Assembly (NCBI GenBank): GCA_002049825.1 | Contig: MVCZ01000108.1 | Coordinates: forward strand, 1-5,286 | Reading direction: 5' to 3' | Length of the DNA: 5,286 nt | Origin: Candidatus Zhuqueibacterota bacterium 4484_188 | GTDB lineage: Bacteria > Calditrichota > Calditrichia > RBG-13-44-9 | Part shown: piece after piece, positions 1 to 5,286 of the stretch | Position numbering within the stretch: position 1 is the first letter of the stretch | Layout of the letters: each line of letters opens with the position of its first letter | The notes under the pieces: generated by a model | What the model was told of the DNA's origin: nothing | Seen by the model: only the letters and a program-made list of their open reading frames with translations | Database searches by the model: none | Program-made: the position numbers and the translations under genes

Positions 1-61
1 GCCCTTTGAAAAGGTCGGCAATCTCGCTAAAAAAATCCTTCCGTGAAATCTGGTTTTTCAT
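1..61 (-). CDS. 5' end of an unidentified gene downstream of napA (partial)
   Basis: An ATG at 61-59 opens a frame of 20 codons that runs off the left edge. It reads MKNQISRKDFF, then SEIADLFKG. The basic-plus-aromatic start (SRKDFF) resembles the N-termini of NapF/NapG-type ferredoxins and other redox proteins of nap clusters, but no cluster-binding Cys is within view, so the identity is a guess. It lies 131 nt downstream of the napA stop on the same strand and would be the next gene of the operon. Oddly, there is no good Shine-Dalgarno before this ATG, while the three other minus-strand genes have strong ones. A TTG eight codons upstream is an alternative start, and an in-frame TGA precedes that. 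The protein-like quality of the short peptide is the main support. Confidence 0.45.
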   Translation of the reverse strand, partial: MKNQISRKDFFSEIADLFKG

Positions 62-91
62 AACTGTAAAAATCGCTTTCGCCAAACAAAC

Positions 92-128
92 GGGAAACCG
101 GATTCAGGCAATTTTCACCCGGCTTCCC
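92..128 (-). terminator. Hairpin between napA and the next gene; weak terminator or attenuator
   Basis: The arms gggaaaccgg (92-101) and ccggcttccc (119-128) form a 10-bp stem. In the minus-strand RNA the single mismatch becomes a G-U wobble. The loop is 17 nt. After the stem the minus transcript reads GTTTGTTTGG, which is U-rich but not a clean U tract. It could be a leaky terminator after napA or an RNA-processing/stability hairpin inside the operon; the sequence does not decide. Confidence 0.4.
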
Positions 129-192
129 ATTCCCATTTCCTTCCTTATCATGAAGGAGCAACATTATGAGCTGCACGAATCGGGGAGTTTCC

Positions 193-2394
193 TTACGCTT
201 TCCGGATGCGCGCAGCACACACCTTGTACTCCGGTTCTTTCGAGCCGGGATCGACTGCATCGATAGTCAGGATATTGGCCATCCACTCTTTCCAGTGCCA
301 GGGGATAAAGATGGTTCCCGGTTCGGGTCGGTCAATTACCCGGGCTTCGATTTTCAATTTGCCGCGCCTGGTTTCCACCACCACCTGATCTTTGTTATCG
401 ATACCCATTTTTTGAGCGTCATCCGGATTAATCTCGACATAAGCTTTGGGTACCGCCCGGTTTAATTCGGGAACGGTACCGGTCATGGTCAAAGTATGCC
501 AGTGTTCCAGTACCCGTCCGGTAGAAAGTGCCAGCGGATATTCGGCATCAGTGGGTTCCTCCGGTCCTTTGTCCGGTCTGGCCCACACAACTGCTTTACC
601 ATCCGGTTTTCCATAAAAGTACATTCTCCTGCCCTGCTTCTTTTCTGCAGGAAGGGCATCAAATAGCGGGCGCACCTTTTTTAACCTGCTGTAGGGCGCA
701 CCGCTCAAATCCATATCAGTTCCTTTGGTCAGCCCAATATACTCTGTCCATATATCTTCACCGGTTTTATATTTTTTAAATTCTTTCTTGAATCCCATTT
801 TTATACCCAGGTCGCGTAAAATAAAGGCGTCCCAGCGTGCTTCTCCCTGCGGGTCTACCACCTTTTCCATGTACTGGGAACGTCGCTCGGTGCATCCATA
901 TACGCCAACTTTCTCCGACCAGAAGGCTGCCGGAAGCACAACATCGGCGTACTCGGTAGTTGCAGTGGGGAAGAAGGATTCGGCGACTACGACAAACTGC
1001 TCCTTTAAACCTTTCCAGTATTTGCTGGCGTTAGGCAGACTCTGTGCCGGGTTGGTACACATGATATAGATGCCCTTGATTTCACCTTTGTTTAGCGCAT
1101 CGAACATGGCAACCGTATGTTTACCCGGTTTGGGTTGAATATTGCTGGCGGGAACACCCCACACCTTTGCCACTGCTTCCCGATGTGCCGGTTTTTTCAC
1201 CACCCGGTGACCGGGCAATAAATGACATAAACCGCCACCTTCGCGCACGCCGCCGCAAGCGTTTGGCTGTCCGGTTAATGAGAATGAGTCGCTGCCCGGA
1301 ACACCAATCTTTCCGGTAATCAAATGGAGGTTGGTTACCAGGTTATTTGCCCACACGCCCCGGGTGCGCTGGTTCAGTCCCATGGTCCACATGCTCATGG
1401 CGGTTTTTGCCTGTCCGAACATGCGGGCAGCTTTTACAATTTCATCCGGCGACACACCGCTGATTTTTGCAGCGTATTCCGGTGTAAACGTTTCCAGGAA
1501 CTGCTTGTACTCTTCGTAAGTAAGCGCCTTTTTATTGTCCCTGAAGTTCACATGTTTTTTAATGAAATCCTCATCAGCATATCCTTCTTTAATTAGAATT
1601 CTTGCCATGGCGTGTATCACTGCTAAATCCCAACCGGGTTTTACAAATAGGTGCAAATCGGCTATCTGGTCAGTGGGGGTTTTACGCGGATCAATAATTA
1701 AAATCTTTACATCAGGGTTTTTACTTTTGTGGCGAACTAAACGTTCAAAAACGATGGGATGAGCCTCGGCAGTATTCGATCCAACCAGCAGGAACAGATT
1801 GGATTTTTCAATATCCTCGTATGTACCTGCCGGTTCGTCTTTGCCAAAACTGGTCAGATAACCACCAACAGCGCTCGCCATACAAAGTCGCGGATTTCCT
1901 TCCACGTTATTGGTTCCGATGCAGCCTTTCCACAGTTTGTTAGCCATGTAGGTTTCTTCGGTTTCCGCCTGTCCCGAACCGTAAAACGCAAGCGCATCGG
2001 GACCATATTGTTTCCGCAGTTCGTTGAATTTTGTGGCGACCAGACCGAGTGCTTCGTCCCAGCTTGCTTTTACAAATTTTCCGTTTTTCTTAATCATGGG
2101 ATGCAGTAAGCGGGTTTTCGCATAAACCACTTTATGCAAGTAAAAAGCTTTAACGCAAAGGTGTCCGTTATTAATAGTATTTTCGTTGTCTCCCTTAACG
2201 GCAACAACCTTATTCCCTTTTTTCCCAATCATCATACCGCAACCTACTCCGCAATAGCGACACACCGATTTATGCCAGGTCATAGAGTCGGCAAATAAAT
2301 TCTTTTCCATTCCGGGCATCAGGGTTACGCCAATGCTGGCGGCGGCGGCAGCAGCGGCGGAAGCTTTTATAAATTCTCTACGCTTTAATGACAT
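193..2394 (-). CDS. napA: Periplasmic nitrate reductase catalytic subunit NapA (Desulfovibrio-like, monomeric type)
   Basis: NapA reduces nitrate to nitrite in the periplasm using a Mo-bis-MGD cofactor and one [4Fe-4S] cluster. The 733-residue product opens with a Tat signal (KRREFIK at 4-10, an Ala-rich stretch at 11-19, likely cleavage after Ala35). The cluster ligands are Cys45, Cys48, Cys52 and Cys80, and Lys82 matches the conserved Lys between cluster and cofactor. Cys171 in the RLCMASA motif matches the molybdenum-ligating Cys of NapA rather than the Ser or Asp of other DMSO-reductase-family members. Further NapA blocks are MWTMGLNQRTRG (335-346), SLTGQPNACGG (372-382) and EPEYKVCAARIRKA (720-733), with a C-terminal cofactor-binding domain from about 618. 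The length fits the roughly 720-760-residue Desulfovibrio enzyme better than the approximately 830-residue enterobacterial NapA. The ATG is fixed by AAGGAGGT upstream. napM lies 12 nt upstream, so the two are almost surely cotranscribed. Similarity was judged from remembered family sequences, not an alignment. Confidence 0.95.
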   Translation of the reverse strand: MSLKRREFIKASAAAAAAASIGVTLMPGMEKNLFADSMTWHKSVCRYCGVGCGMMIGKKGNKVVAVKGDNENTINNGHLCVKAFYLHKVVYAKTRLLHPMIKKNGKFVKASWDEALGLVATKFNELRKQYGPDALAFYGSGQAETEETYMANKLWKGCIGTNNVEGNPRLCMASAVGGYLTSFGKDEPAGTYEDIEKSNLFLLVGSNTAEAHPIVFERLVRHKSKNPDVKILIIDPRKTPTDQIADLHLFVKPGWDLAVIHAMARILIKEGYADEDFIKKHVNFRDNKKALTYEEYKQFLETFTPEYAAKISGVSPDEIVKAARMFGQAKTAMSMWTMGLNQRTRGVWANNLVTNLHLITGKIGVPGSDSFSLTGQPNACGGVREGGGLCHLLPGHRVVKKPAHREAVAKVWGVPASNIQPKPGKHTVAMFDALNKGEIKGIYIMCTNPAQSLPNASKYWKGLKEQFVVVAESFFPTATTEYADVVLPAAFWSEKVGVYGCTERRSQYMEKVVDPQGEARWDAFILRDLGIKMGFKKEFKKYKTGEDIWTEYIGLTKGTDMDLSGAPYSRLKKVRPLFDALPAEKKQGRRMYFYGKPDGKAVVWARPDKGPEEPTDAEYPLALSTGRVLEHWHTLTMTGTVPELNRAVPKAYVEINPDDAQKMGIDNKDQVVVETRRGKLKIEARVIDRPEPGTIFIPWHWKEWMANILTIDAVDPGSKEPEYKVCAARIRKA

Positions 2395-2398
2395 GCTG

Positions 2399-2406
2399 AC
2401 CTCCTT
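2399..2406 (-). promoter_or_regulatory. Ribosome binding site of napA, adjoining the napM stop codon
   Basis: The minus strand reads AAGGAGGT, a perfect anti-16S match, 4 nt before the napA ATG at 2394. It directly follows the napM stop codon (TAA, complement of 2407-2409). Ribosomes ending napM therefore finish on the napA initiation region, which fits translational coupling. Confidence 0.85.
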
Positions 2407-2778
2407 TTAATCTTTTTTCTGGTGAAATTTGAGTGTATGCCCTTTGTGGCAATCGAAACAATTTTTAACAGTGGTCTGGGTGGGTTCAATCTGGTAATCG
2501 GAATGGCATCCGATGCAGCGCTCGGTGCCCGGTTGCGGATAGAATTCCTCCTGTCCGTCGCCATGGCACATGTAGCAGCCGAAGTTCATCAAGCCATGTT
2601 TACTCGATTTCCATTCTTTTACCGCGTCCGGTGTTACTTCCTGGTGGCATTCCATGCAGCTAACACTCCAATCCACATCGGCATGTTTTGCAGGTTTTTC
2701 CTGCTTGTCCGCCATCAGGTTTAAAGAAAAGATGAAAAGCAGAAGTAAACCGGCGATTATCGATAATTTGAATTTCAT
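2407..2778 (-). CDS. napM: Tetraheme cytochrome c, NapM-like electron donor to NapA
   Basis: A 123-residue secreted cytochrome with four CXXCH heme c sites: CMECH (41-45), CYMCH (68-72), CIGCH (88-92) and CFDCH (107-111). Residues 1-23 form a Sec signal peptide with a hydrophobic core at about 6-22 and probable cleavage after LMA; there is no lipobox. No second membrane helix exists, so it should be soluble in the periplasm, unlike the membrane-anchored NapC/NirT. Extra His residues (for example His61, His114, His119) could serve as distal heme ligands. Position and size match NapM, the small tetraheme cytochrome encoded just before napA in Desulfovibrio-type nap clusters, which is thought to feed electrons to NapA. 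The name rests on synteny plus heme count; it could instead be another small multiheme cytochrome. The ATG is preceded by AAAGGAG (complement of 2784-2790) at good spacing. Confidence 0.85.
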   Translation of the reverse strand: MKFKLSIIAGLLLLFIFSLNLMADKQEKPAKHADVDWSVSCMECHQEVTPDAVKEWKSSKHGLMNFGCYMCHGDGQEEFYPQPGTERCIGCHSDYQIEPTQTTVKNCFDCHKGHTLKFHQKKD

Positions 2779-2810
2779 AACCGCTCCTTTGTTTTGTGTT
2801 GATACCCGAT

Positions 2811-2843
2811 AAAAAAGCCGCCTGCAAATGGAGAGGCGGCTTT
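2811..2843 (-). terminator. Rho-independent terminator after the porin gene
   Basis: The arms aaagccgcc (2814-2822) and ggcggcttt (2835-2843) form a perfect 9-bp GC-rich stem with a 12-nt loop. On the minus strand the 3' arm runs into six consecutive T residues (complement of 2811-2816). The hairpin starts 6 nt past the porin stop codon. Only 32 nt separate it from the napM start, so it should limit porin-to-napMA readthrough and set different expression levels for the two parts. On the plus strand only TTT follows the stem, so termination is directional. Confidence 0.85.
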
Positions 2844-2849
2844 AAAAAT

Positions 2850-4271
2850 TTAGAATTTGTAAAGAACAATTGCTTTGGCTTCCCAGGCAGGATCCAGGTC
2901 CTTATTGTGACCAACAATCAGGTAACCGGCGGCATCGCCCGGCATGAAATATCCACCCCTCAAGATCAGGGCAAATTCTTTGAACATCTTGTAGTTAATC
3001 CGAAAATCAATTTCCTGACCAAGATCGGTTGCCGAAGTATTGTGATCAATTGCCGCATCGATCACATTTCCATTCTGATCCTTGACTACACTCCAGGCAT
3101 GAACCGCCTGGGTGGCTTTAATGTAACTATAGGATAAAAAGGCGGAAAGTTTTTTACACGGTTTTAGGGTTCCGTTTACCTGGAAAATCGTGGTGTTCTC
3201 CAATTCCCGGTAACCGCGCACATTGGGCGCGCCCAAACCCTGCGGGGTAATTCCCTCTTCATCAGGCATGATAGAGTCTTCCCATACTTCGGTAATATAA
3301 AAGAAACCCGACGTGCGAAGTTTGTTTACATTTCCTTTTCCGCCAGTCAGATCATCGTCTCCGGAACCCATGCCAAAAACAGCACCGACATCCAATTTGT
3401 CCGCAGCAGCATAGTTTGCTTTCAGATAAAGATTGTAACCGCTTAAATCGCCATCGTTTTTATCCCACATTTGTTTGGCACCAAAAGTGGAATTACTAAT
3501 GTCATCTTTTCCGGTTAAATAATCAACCTCTCCGTTCACTTTCAGTTTTCCGGATTTATATGAACCGGAAACACCCACGGCGGTTAATTGGGTAACCTGT
3601 GGCGAGAAACGGGTTTTAAAGAACTGAAGATGATCTGGAACATAAGCATCATTGTCTAAAATACTGGCATCTTTGTAGTACATTCCGTAAGCATCGTAGC
3701 TGAAACCACCGGCTTTGTTGTGGAAATTCAAAGTAAACAAGTGCGCATCCCGGCTATCTGTGTAGGAACTATCCACAGGGTTATAGTCTGCTTTATCCCG
3801 CAAGCCGTCTACACCTTCCGAAACTTTTGCCCAACCGGCAGTCAGTTTTCCACCTCCAAGATTCTTCACGTCAATTTGGATACCGTCATAGTTATTGTCA
3901 ACCATAATTTTATTCCCCAAACCGTACCACATCCGACCGACACGAGCGCCAATAGAGGTTTTGGGAATGTTAAAATCAACATACGCCTGATCCACATGTA
4001 CCAGAAAATTAGTGTCTTTGAAATCGAACAAATTGCTCCCACCAAATTTATTGGTGTAGCTCTTACCCCAACGTTCGACAGTTCTCAGAGAATTGTCAAC
4101 TCCCCACCAGCCCTGGGCAATATCCAGGCGGGTCACAAATTTTAGATTTTCATTGGCGATGCCCTGCACTTTAAACCGAAGCATCTGGACAACATAGTTG
4201 TCGTCATAGCTGTCTTTGTTAAAGGTAAAGGCATGTTGCGACTGCCCCCAGGCGGTGTAAACGCCGTTCAC
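2850..4271 (-). CDS. Outer-membrane porin-like beta-barrel protein, body of a frameshifted gene
   Basis: This open frame encodes about 473 residues with the character of an outer-membrane barrel: alternating polar/hydrophobic strands, many Gly, Tyr, Trp and Asp/Asn-rich turns, and the C-terminal Phe (VLYKF) used for barrel assembly. The pattern VDQAYVDF (93-100), GARVGRMWYGLG (108-119) and NNYDGIQID (126-134) resembles the alginate-export/porin superfamily; the substrate is unknown. The GTG at 4271 is unlikely to be the real start, since it has no Shine-Dalgarno and leaves no signal peptide. The genuine start is ATG 4402, with AAGGAGG before it and a signal peptide, but a 59-bp tandem duplication shifts the frame in between. 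Removing one copy gives a 497-residue precursor. As written the gene is probably off, unless the duplication is an artefact or reversible. Its place beside napMA suggests nitrate/nitrite passage across the outer membrane; this is inference. Confidence 0.8.
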   Translation of the reverse strand: MNGVYTAWGQSQHAFTFNKDSYDDNYVVQMLRFKVQGIANENLKFVTRLDIAQGWWGVDNSLRTVERWGKSYTNKFGGSNLFDFKDTNFLVHVDQAYVDFNIPKTSIGARVGRMWYGLGNKIMVDNNYDGIQIDVKNLGGGKLTAGWAKVSEGVDGLRDKADYNPVDSSYTDSRDAHLFTLNFHNKAGGFSYDAYGMYYKDASILDNDAYVPDHLQFFKTRFSPQVTQLTAVGVSGSYKSGKLKVNGEVDYLTGKDDISNSTFGAKQMWDKNDGDLSGYNLYLKANYAAADKLDVGAVFGMGSGDDDLTGGKGNVNKLRTSGFFYITEVWEDSIMPDEEGITPQGLGAPNVRGYRELENTTIFQVNGTLKPCKKLSAFLSYSYIKATQAVHAWSVVKDQNGNVIDAAIDHNTSATDLGQEIDFRINYKMFKEFALILRGGYFMPGDAAGYLIVGHNKDLDPAWEAKAIVLYKF

Positions 4272-4366
4272 CTTGAAATCGGTTGCAAAACTACCGCAGG
4301 CTAAAACCAGGCGGTGTAAACGCCGTTCACCTTGAAATCGGTTGCAAAACTACCGCAGGCTAAAAC
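4248..4366. repeat. Perfect 59-bp tandem duplication across the porin signal-peptide junction
   Basis: Bases 4248-4306 recur without a mismatch at 4307-4365, and base 4366 also matches 4307. Each copy encodes, on the minus strand, the end of the porin signal peptide and the first mature residues (LACGSFATDFKVNGVYTAW). Because 59 is not a multiple of three, the second copy moves the reading frame and creates an early TAG at 4303-4301. Direct junction homology is only about 1 nt. Perfect identity implies a recent event or an assembly error. Confidence 0.97.
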
Positions 4367-4402
4367 TGAGATAAGTAATAAGATAACCATAACGTGTTTC
4401 AT
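4301..4402 (-). pseudogene. 5' fragment of the porin gene: true start and signal peptide, stopped early
   Basis: From the ATG at 4402-4400 the frame reads MKHVMVILLLISVLACGSFA and then TDFKVNGVYTAWF before TAG (4303-4301), 33 residues in all. Residues 1-20 form a Sec signal peptide with likely cleavage after SFA; the VLAC sequence faintly resembles a lipobox but fits poorly. The last residues repeat the opening of the barrel body (VNGVYTAWG), proving that both pieces belong to one gene. Start 4402 and body start 4271 differ by 131 nt (out of frame), while 131 minus 59 is 72 (24 codons, in frame). Confidence 0.9.
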
Positions 4403-4406
4403 AAAG

Positions 4407-4413
4407 CCTCCTT
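4407..4413 (-). promoter_or_regulatory. Ribosome binding site that fixes the true porin start at 4402
   Basis: The minus strand reads AAGGAGG, 4 nt before the ATG at 4402. It is as strong as the napA site and contrasts with the lack of any site before the GTG at 4271, which is why 4402 is taken as the native start. Confidence 0.85.
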
Positions 4414-4528
4414 GGTTTGTGAATTAATTGTTTTGTTTAGTCGAACAAATACGCTTACACTTACTCAACTAAATAGATATCATAAGTAGCGGAGAAAATG
4501 TATCGTTTTCGCCGGTCTGAAAAAGAAC

Positions 4529-4556
4529 TTGCTAAACAGAAAGATTATGGTAAAAT
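4529..4556 (+). promoter_or_regulatory. Candidate sigma70-type promoter for the sensor gene
   Basis: TTGCTA (4529-4534, 4 of 6 to TTGACA) and TAAAAT (4551-4556, 5 of 6 to TATAAT) are separated by 16 nt. Transcription would begin near 4563, leaving a leader of about 20 nt with a GGGGAAGAG-type site before the ATG at 4584. The rest of the 181-nt divergent region (4403-4583) is AT-rich and must hold the porin promoter, but I see no convincing -35/-10 pair for it and no clear FNR-type palindrome. Confidence 0.4.
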
Positions 4557-4583
4557 TTTAATAATTGAATCGGGGAAGAGTTC

Positions 4584-5222
4584 ATGCGTTTAACCGGCAA
4601 AGTAATTCTTATTATTGTTTTCACGGTTACCACCATCATCGTGCTCATGTTCTATGTGTTAGCCATGCGATTCGAATACCAGATGGAGCAAAACCTGGTT
4701 TCGACGGCGCGTTCGGTTTACAAGAATATCCTAATTGCCCGCAAATGGGTTTCCGACTACAATGGCGTCTATGTGTTCAAACCGCATGGTACAAAATCGA
4801 ATCCATATTTACCGCATCCGGAGCTATTAACCCGCACCGGTGACACGTTGACTTTGAAGAACCCGGCGCTGGTTACCCGTGAGTTCAGCGAACTGAGCCG
4901 GTCGATGGGTGGCGACTTTTCTTTTCACATGGCCAGCCAGCGGTATATCAATCCGTTAAACAAACCGGATAAATTCGAGCAATCGGCGCTGGTATTTTTT
5001 AGTGATAGCACTCAACCCAGTTTTCAAAGGGAATTTTATCGAATCGAGAAAATCGGCGACCGGAAAATATTCCGTTACTTTGCACCGCTTTTTACCGAGG
5101 AATCCTGCCTGTCCTGCCATTCGCAGCAGGGGTATAAAAATGGAGATTTGCGCGGCGGTATTAGTGTTATTCTCTCCATCGACCGGTTTGAGAAAGCTAT
5201 TTTATTATTATATCGGCAATAA
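4584..5222 (+). CDS. Membrane-anchored Tll0287-like (DUF3365) heme-c sensor protein, probably frameshifted near its end
   Basis: The 212-residue product has an N-terminal transmembrane helix (about 7-28) followed by a periplasmic domain (about 30-200). Family marks are the GVYVFKP and NPYLPHPE region (61-80), LKNPALVTRE (91-100), INPLNKPDKFEQSAL (122-136), RYFAPLFTEESCLSCH (164-179) and QGYKNGDLRGGISV (182-195). This matches the Tll0287-like/DUF3365 sensor domain, which carries a single c-type heme at CXXCH (here Cys175, Cys178, His179). Such domains usually sit at the front of histidine kinases, chemoreceptors or cyclic-di-GMP enzymes, between two membrane helices. Here the frame ends right after the domain with LLLYRQ, but a neighbouring frame carries the expected second helix, so the native protein probably continues beyond the window. 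The gene diverges from the porin-napMA genes, suggesting redox or ligand sensing linked to nitrate respiration (inference). Confidence 0.85.
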   Translation: MRLTGKVILIIVFTVTTIIVLMFYVLAMRFEYQMEQNLVSTARSVYKNILIARKWVSDYNGVYVFKPHGTKSNPYLPHPELLTRTGDTLTLKNPALVTREFSELSRSMGGDFSFHMASQRYINPLNKPDKFEQSALVFFSDSTQPSFQREFYRIEKIGDRKIFRYFAPLFTEESCLSCHSQQGYKNGDLRGGISVILSIDRFEKAILLLYRQ

Positions 5223-5284
5223 CGAGCATTATTATTCTAAGTTTTCTCATCTTTTTCGCCATTCGACGAAGTGTGATCCATCCG
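5201..5284 (+). pseudogene. Out-of-frame continuation of the sensor gene: second transmembrane helix and start of the cytoplasmic part
   Basis: In the frame starting at 5201 the sequence encodes FIIISAITSIIILSF, then LIFFAIRRSVIHP, and stays open to the right edge. This is a strong transmembrane helix followed by an RRSVIHP stretch of the kind that leads into HAMP or linker regions of receptors. It starts precisely where the DUF3365 frame ends its sensor domain. One extra T in the run at 5200-5203 would join the two frames as ...EKAIFIIIS. The downstream output domain is outside the window. Confidence 0.75.
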
Positions 5285-5286
5285 TT

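Noticed and set aside
128..153. G-rich minus strand (GGAAGGAAATGGGAATGGG) as a G-quadruplex
   Set aside because: Only two-layer tracts are available across four runs, which is weak evidence for a stable structure.
27..260. Minus-strand frame of 77 codons overlapping the napA end and the downstream gap
   Set aside because: It is out of frame with napA, has no ribosome site, and has a low-complexity composition with no recognisable motif. The frame opening at 61 looks more like protein.
166..465. Plus-strand frame of 99 codons with a good AAGGAG site (153-158) before its ATG
   Set aside because: It lies almost wholly antisense to the conserved napA C-terminus, its translation resembles no family, and its openness is explained by napA codon bias. 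The ribosome-site match is probably chance.
3720..4145. Plus-strand frame of 141 codons
   Set aside because: It is antisense within the porin body and has no ribosome site or protein-like features; it is a shadow of the real gene.
4454..4488. Possible operators in the divergent region: CTTAC direct repeat (4454-4464), ACTTA/TAAGT arms, and a NarL-like heptamer TACTTAT on the minus strand (4488-4482)
   Set aside because: The matches are too short to exceed chance in AT-rich DNA, and nothing shows that NarL exists in this organism.
5196..5210. Programmed -1 ribosomal frameshift in the sensor gene
   Set aside because: No X XXY YYZ slippery heptamer is present in the zero frame and no downstream stimulatory hairpin is visible. 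A single-base indel in the T run is simpler.

Overview
The window is a periplasmic nitrate reductase (Nap) locus from a Gram-negative anaerobe or facultative anaerobe. A Tat-exported molybdoenzyme, a secreted tetraheme cytochrome c and an outer-membrane beta-barrel ending in Phe all imply an inner membrane, periplasm and outer membrane. NapA resembles the short monomeric Desulfovibrio-type enzyme, and it sits behind a NapM-like tetraheme cytochrome as in the napCMADGH clusters of sulfate reducers. Base composition looks moderate (estimated by eye). Shine-Dalgarno sequences are strong for napA, the cytochrome and the porin. The species cannot be fixed from this; a Calditrichota/FCB-type or Desulfobacterota-like source is a guess.

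Layout. Minus strand, in transcription order: an outer-membrane porin-like gene (true start at 4402, body down to 2850), a rho-independent terminator (2811-2843), napM (2778-2407), napA (2394-193), a 131-nt gap with a hairpin (92-128), and the first 20 codons of another protein running off the window start (61-2). Plus strand, diverging from the porin across a 181-nt intergenic region: a membrane-anchored Tll0287-like (DUF3365) heme-c sensor protein (4584 onward) that runs off the right edge.

Two reading-frame lesions stand out. (1) A perfect 59-bp tandem duplication (4248-4366) lies exactly where the porin signal peptide joins the mature barrel. It throws the start codon out of frame with the body, and deleting one copy restores a 497-residue protein. 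(2) The sensor gene stops at 5222, but another frame entered at a short T run (5200-5203) continues into a clear second transmembrane helix and an Arg-rich juxtamembrane segment. That points to a 1-nt indel in a longer receptor. Both could be true mutations, phase-variable states or sequence/assembly errors.

Working model (inference): nitrate enters through the barrel, NapM passes electrons to NapA in the periplasm, and the divergent heme-c receptor reports periplasmic redox state or a small ligand to control the locus. No napB, napC, napD or quinol dehydrogenase is visible here; they may lie beyond the left edge.
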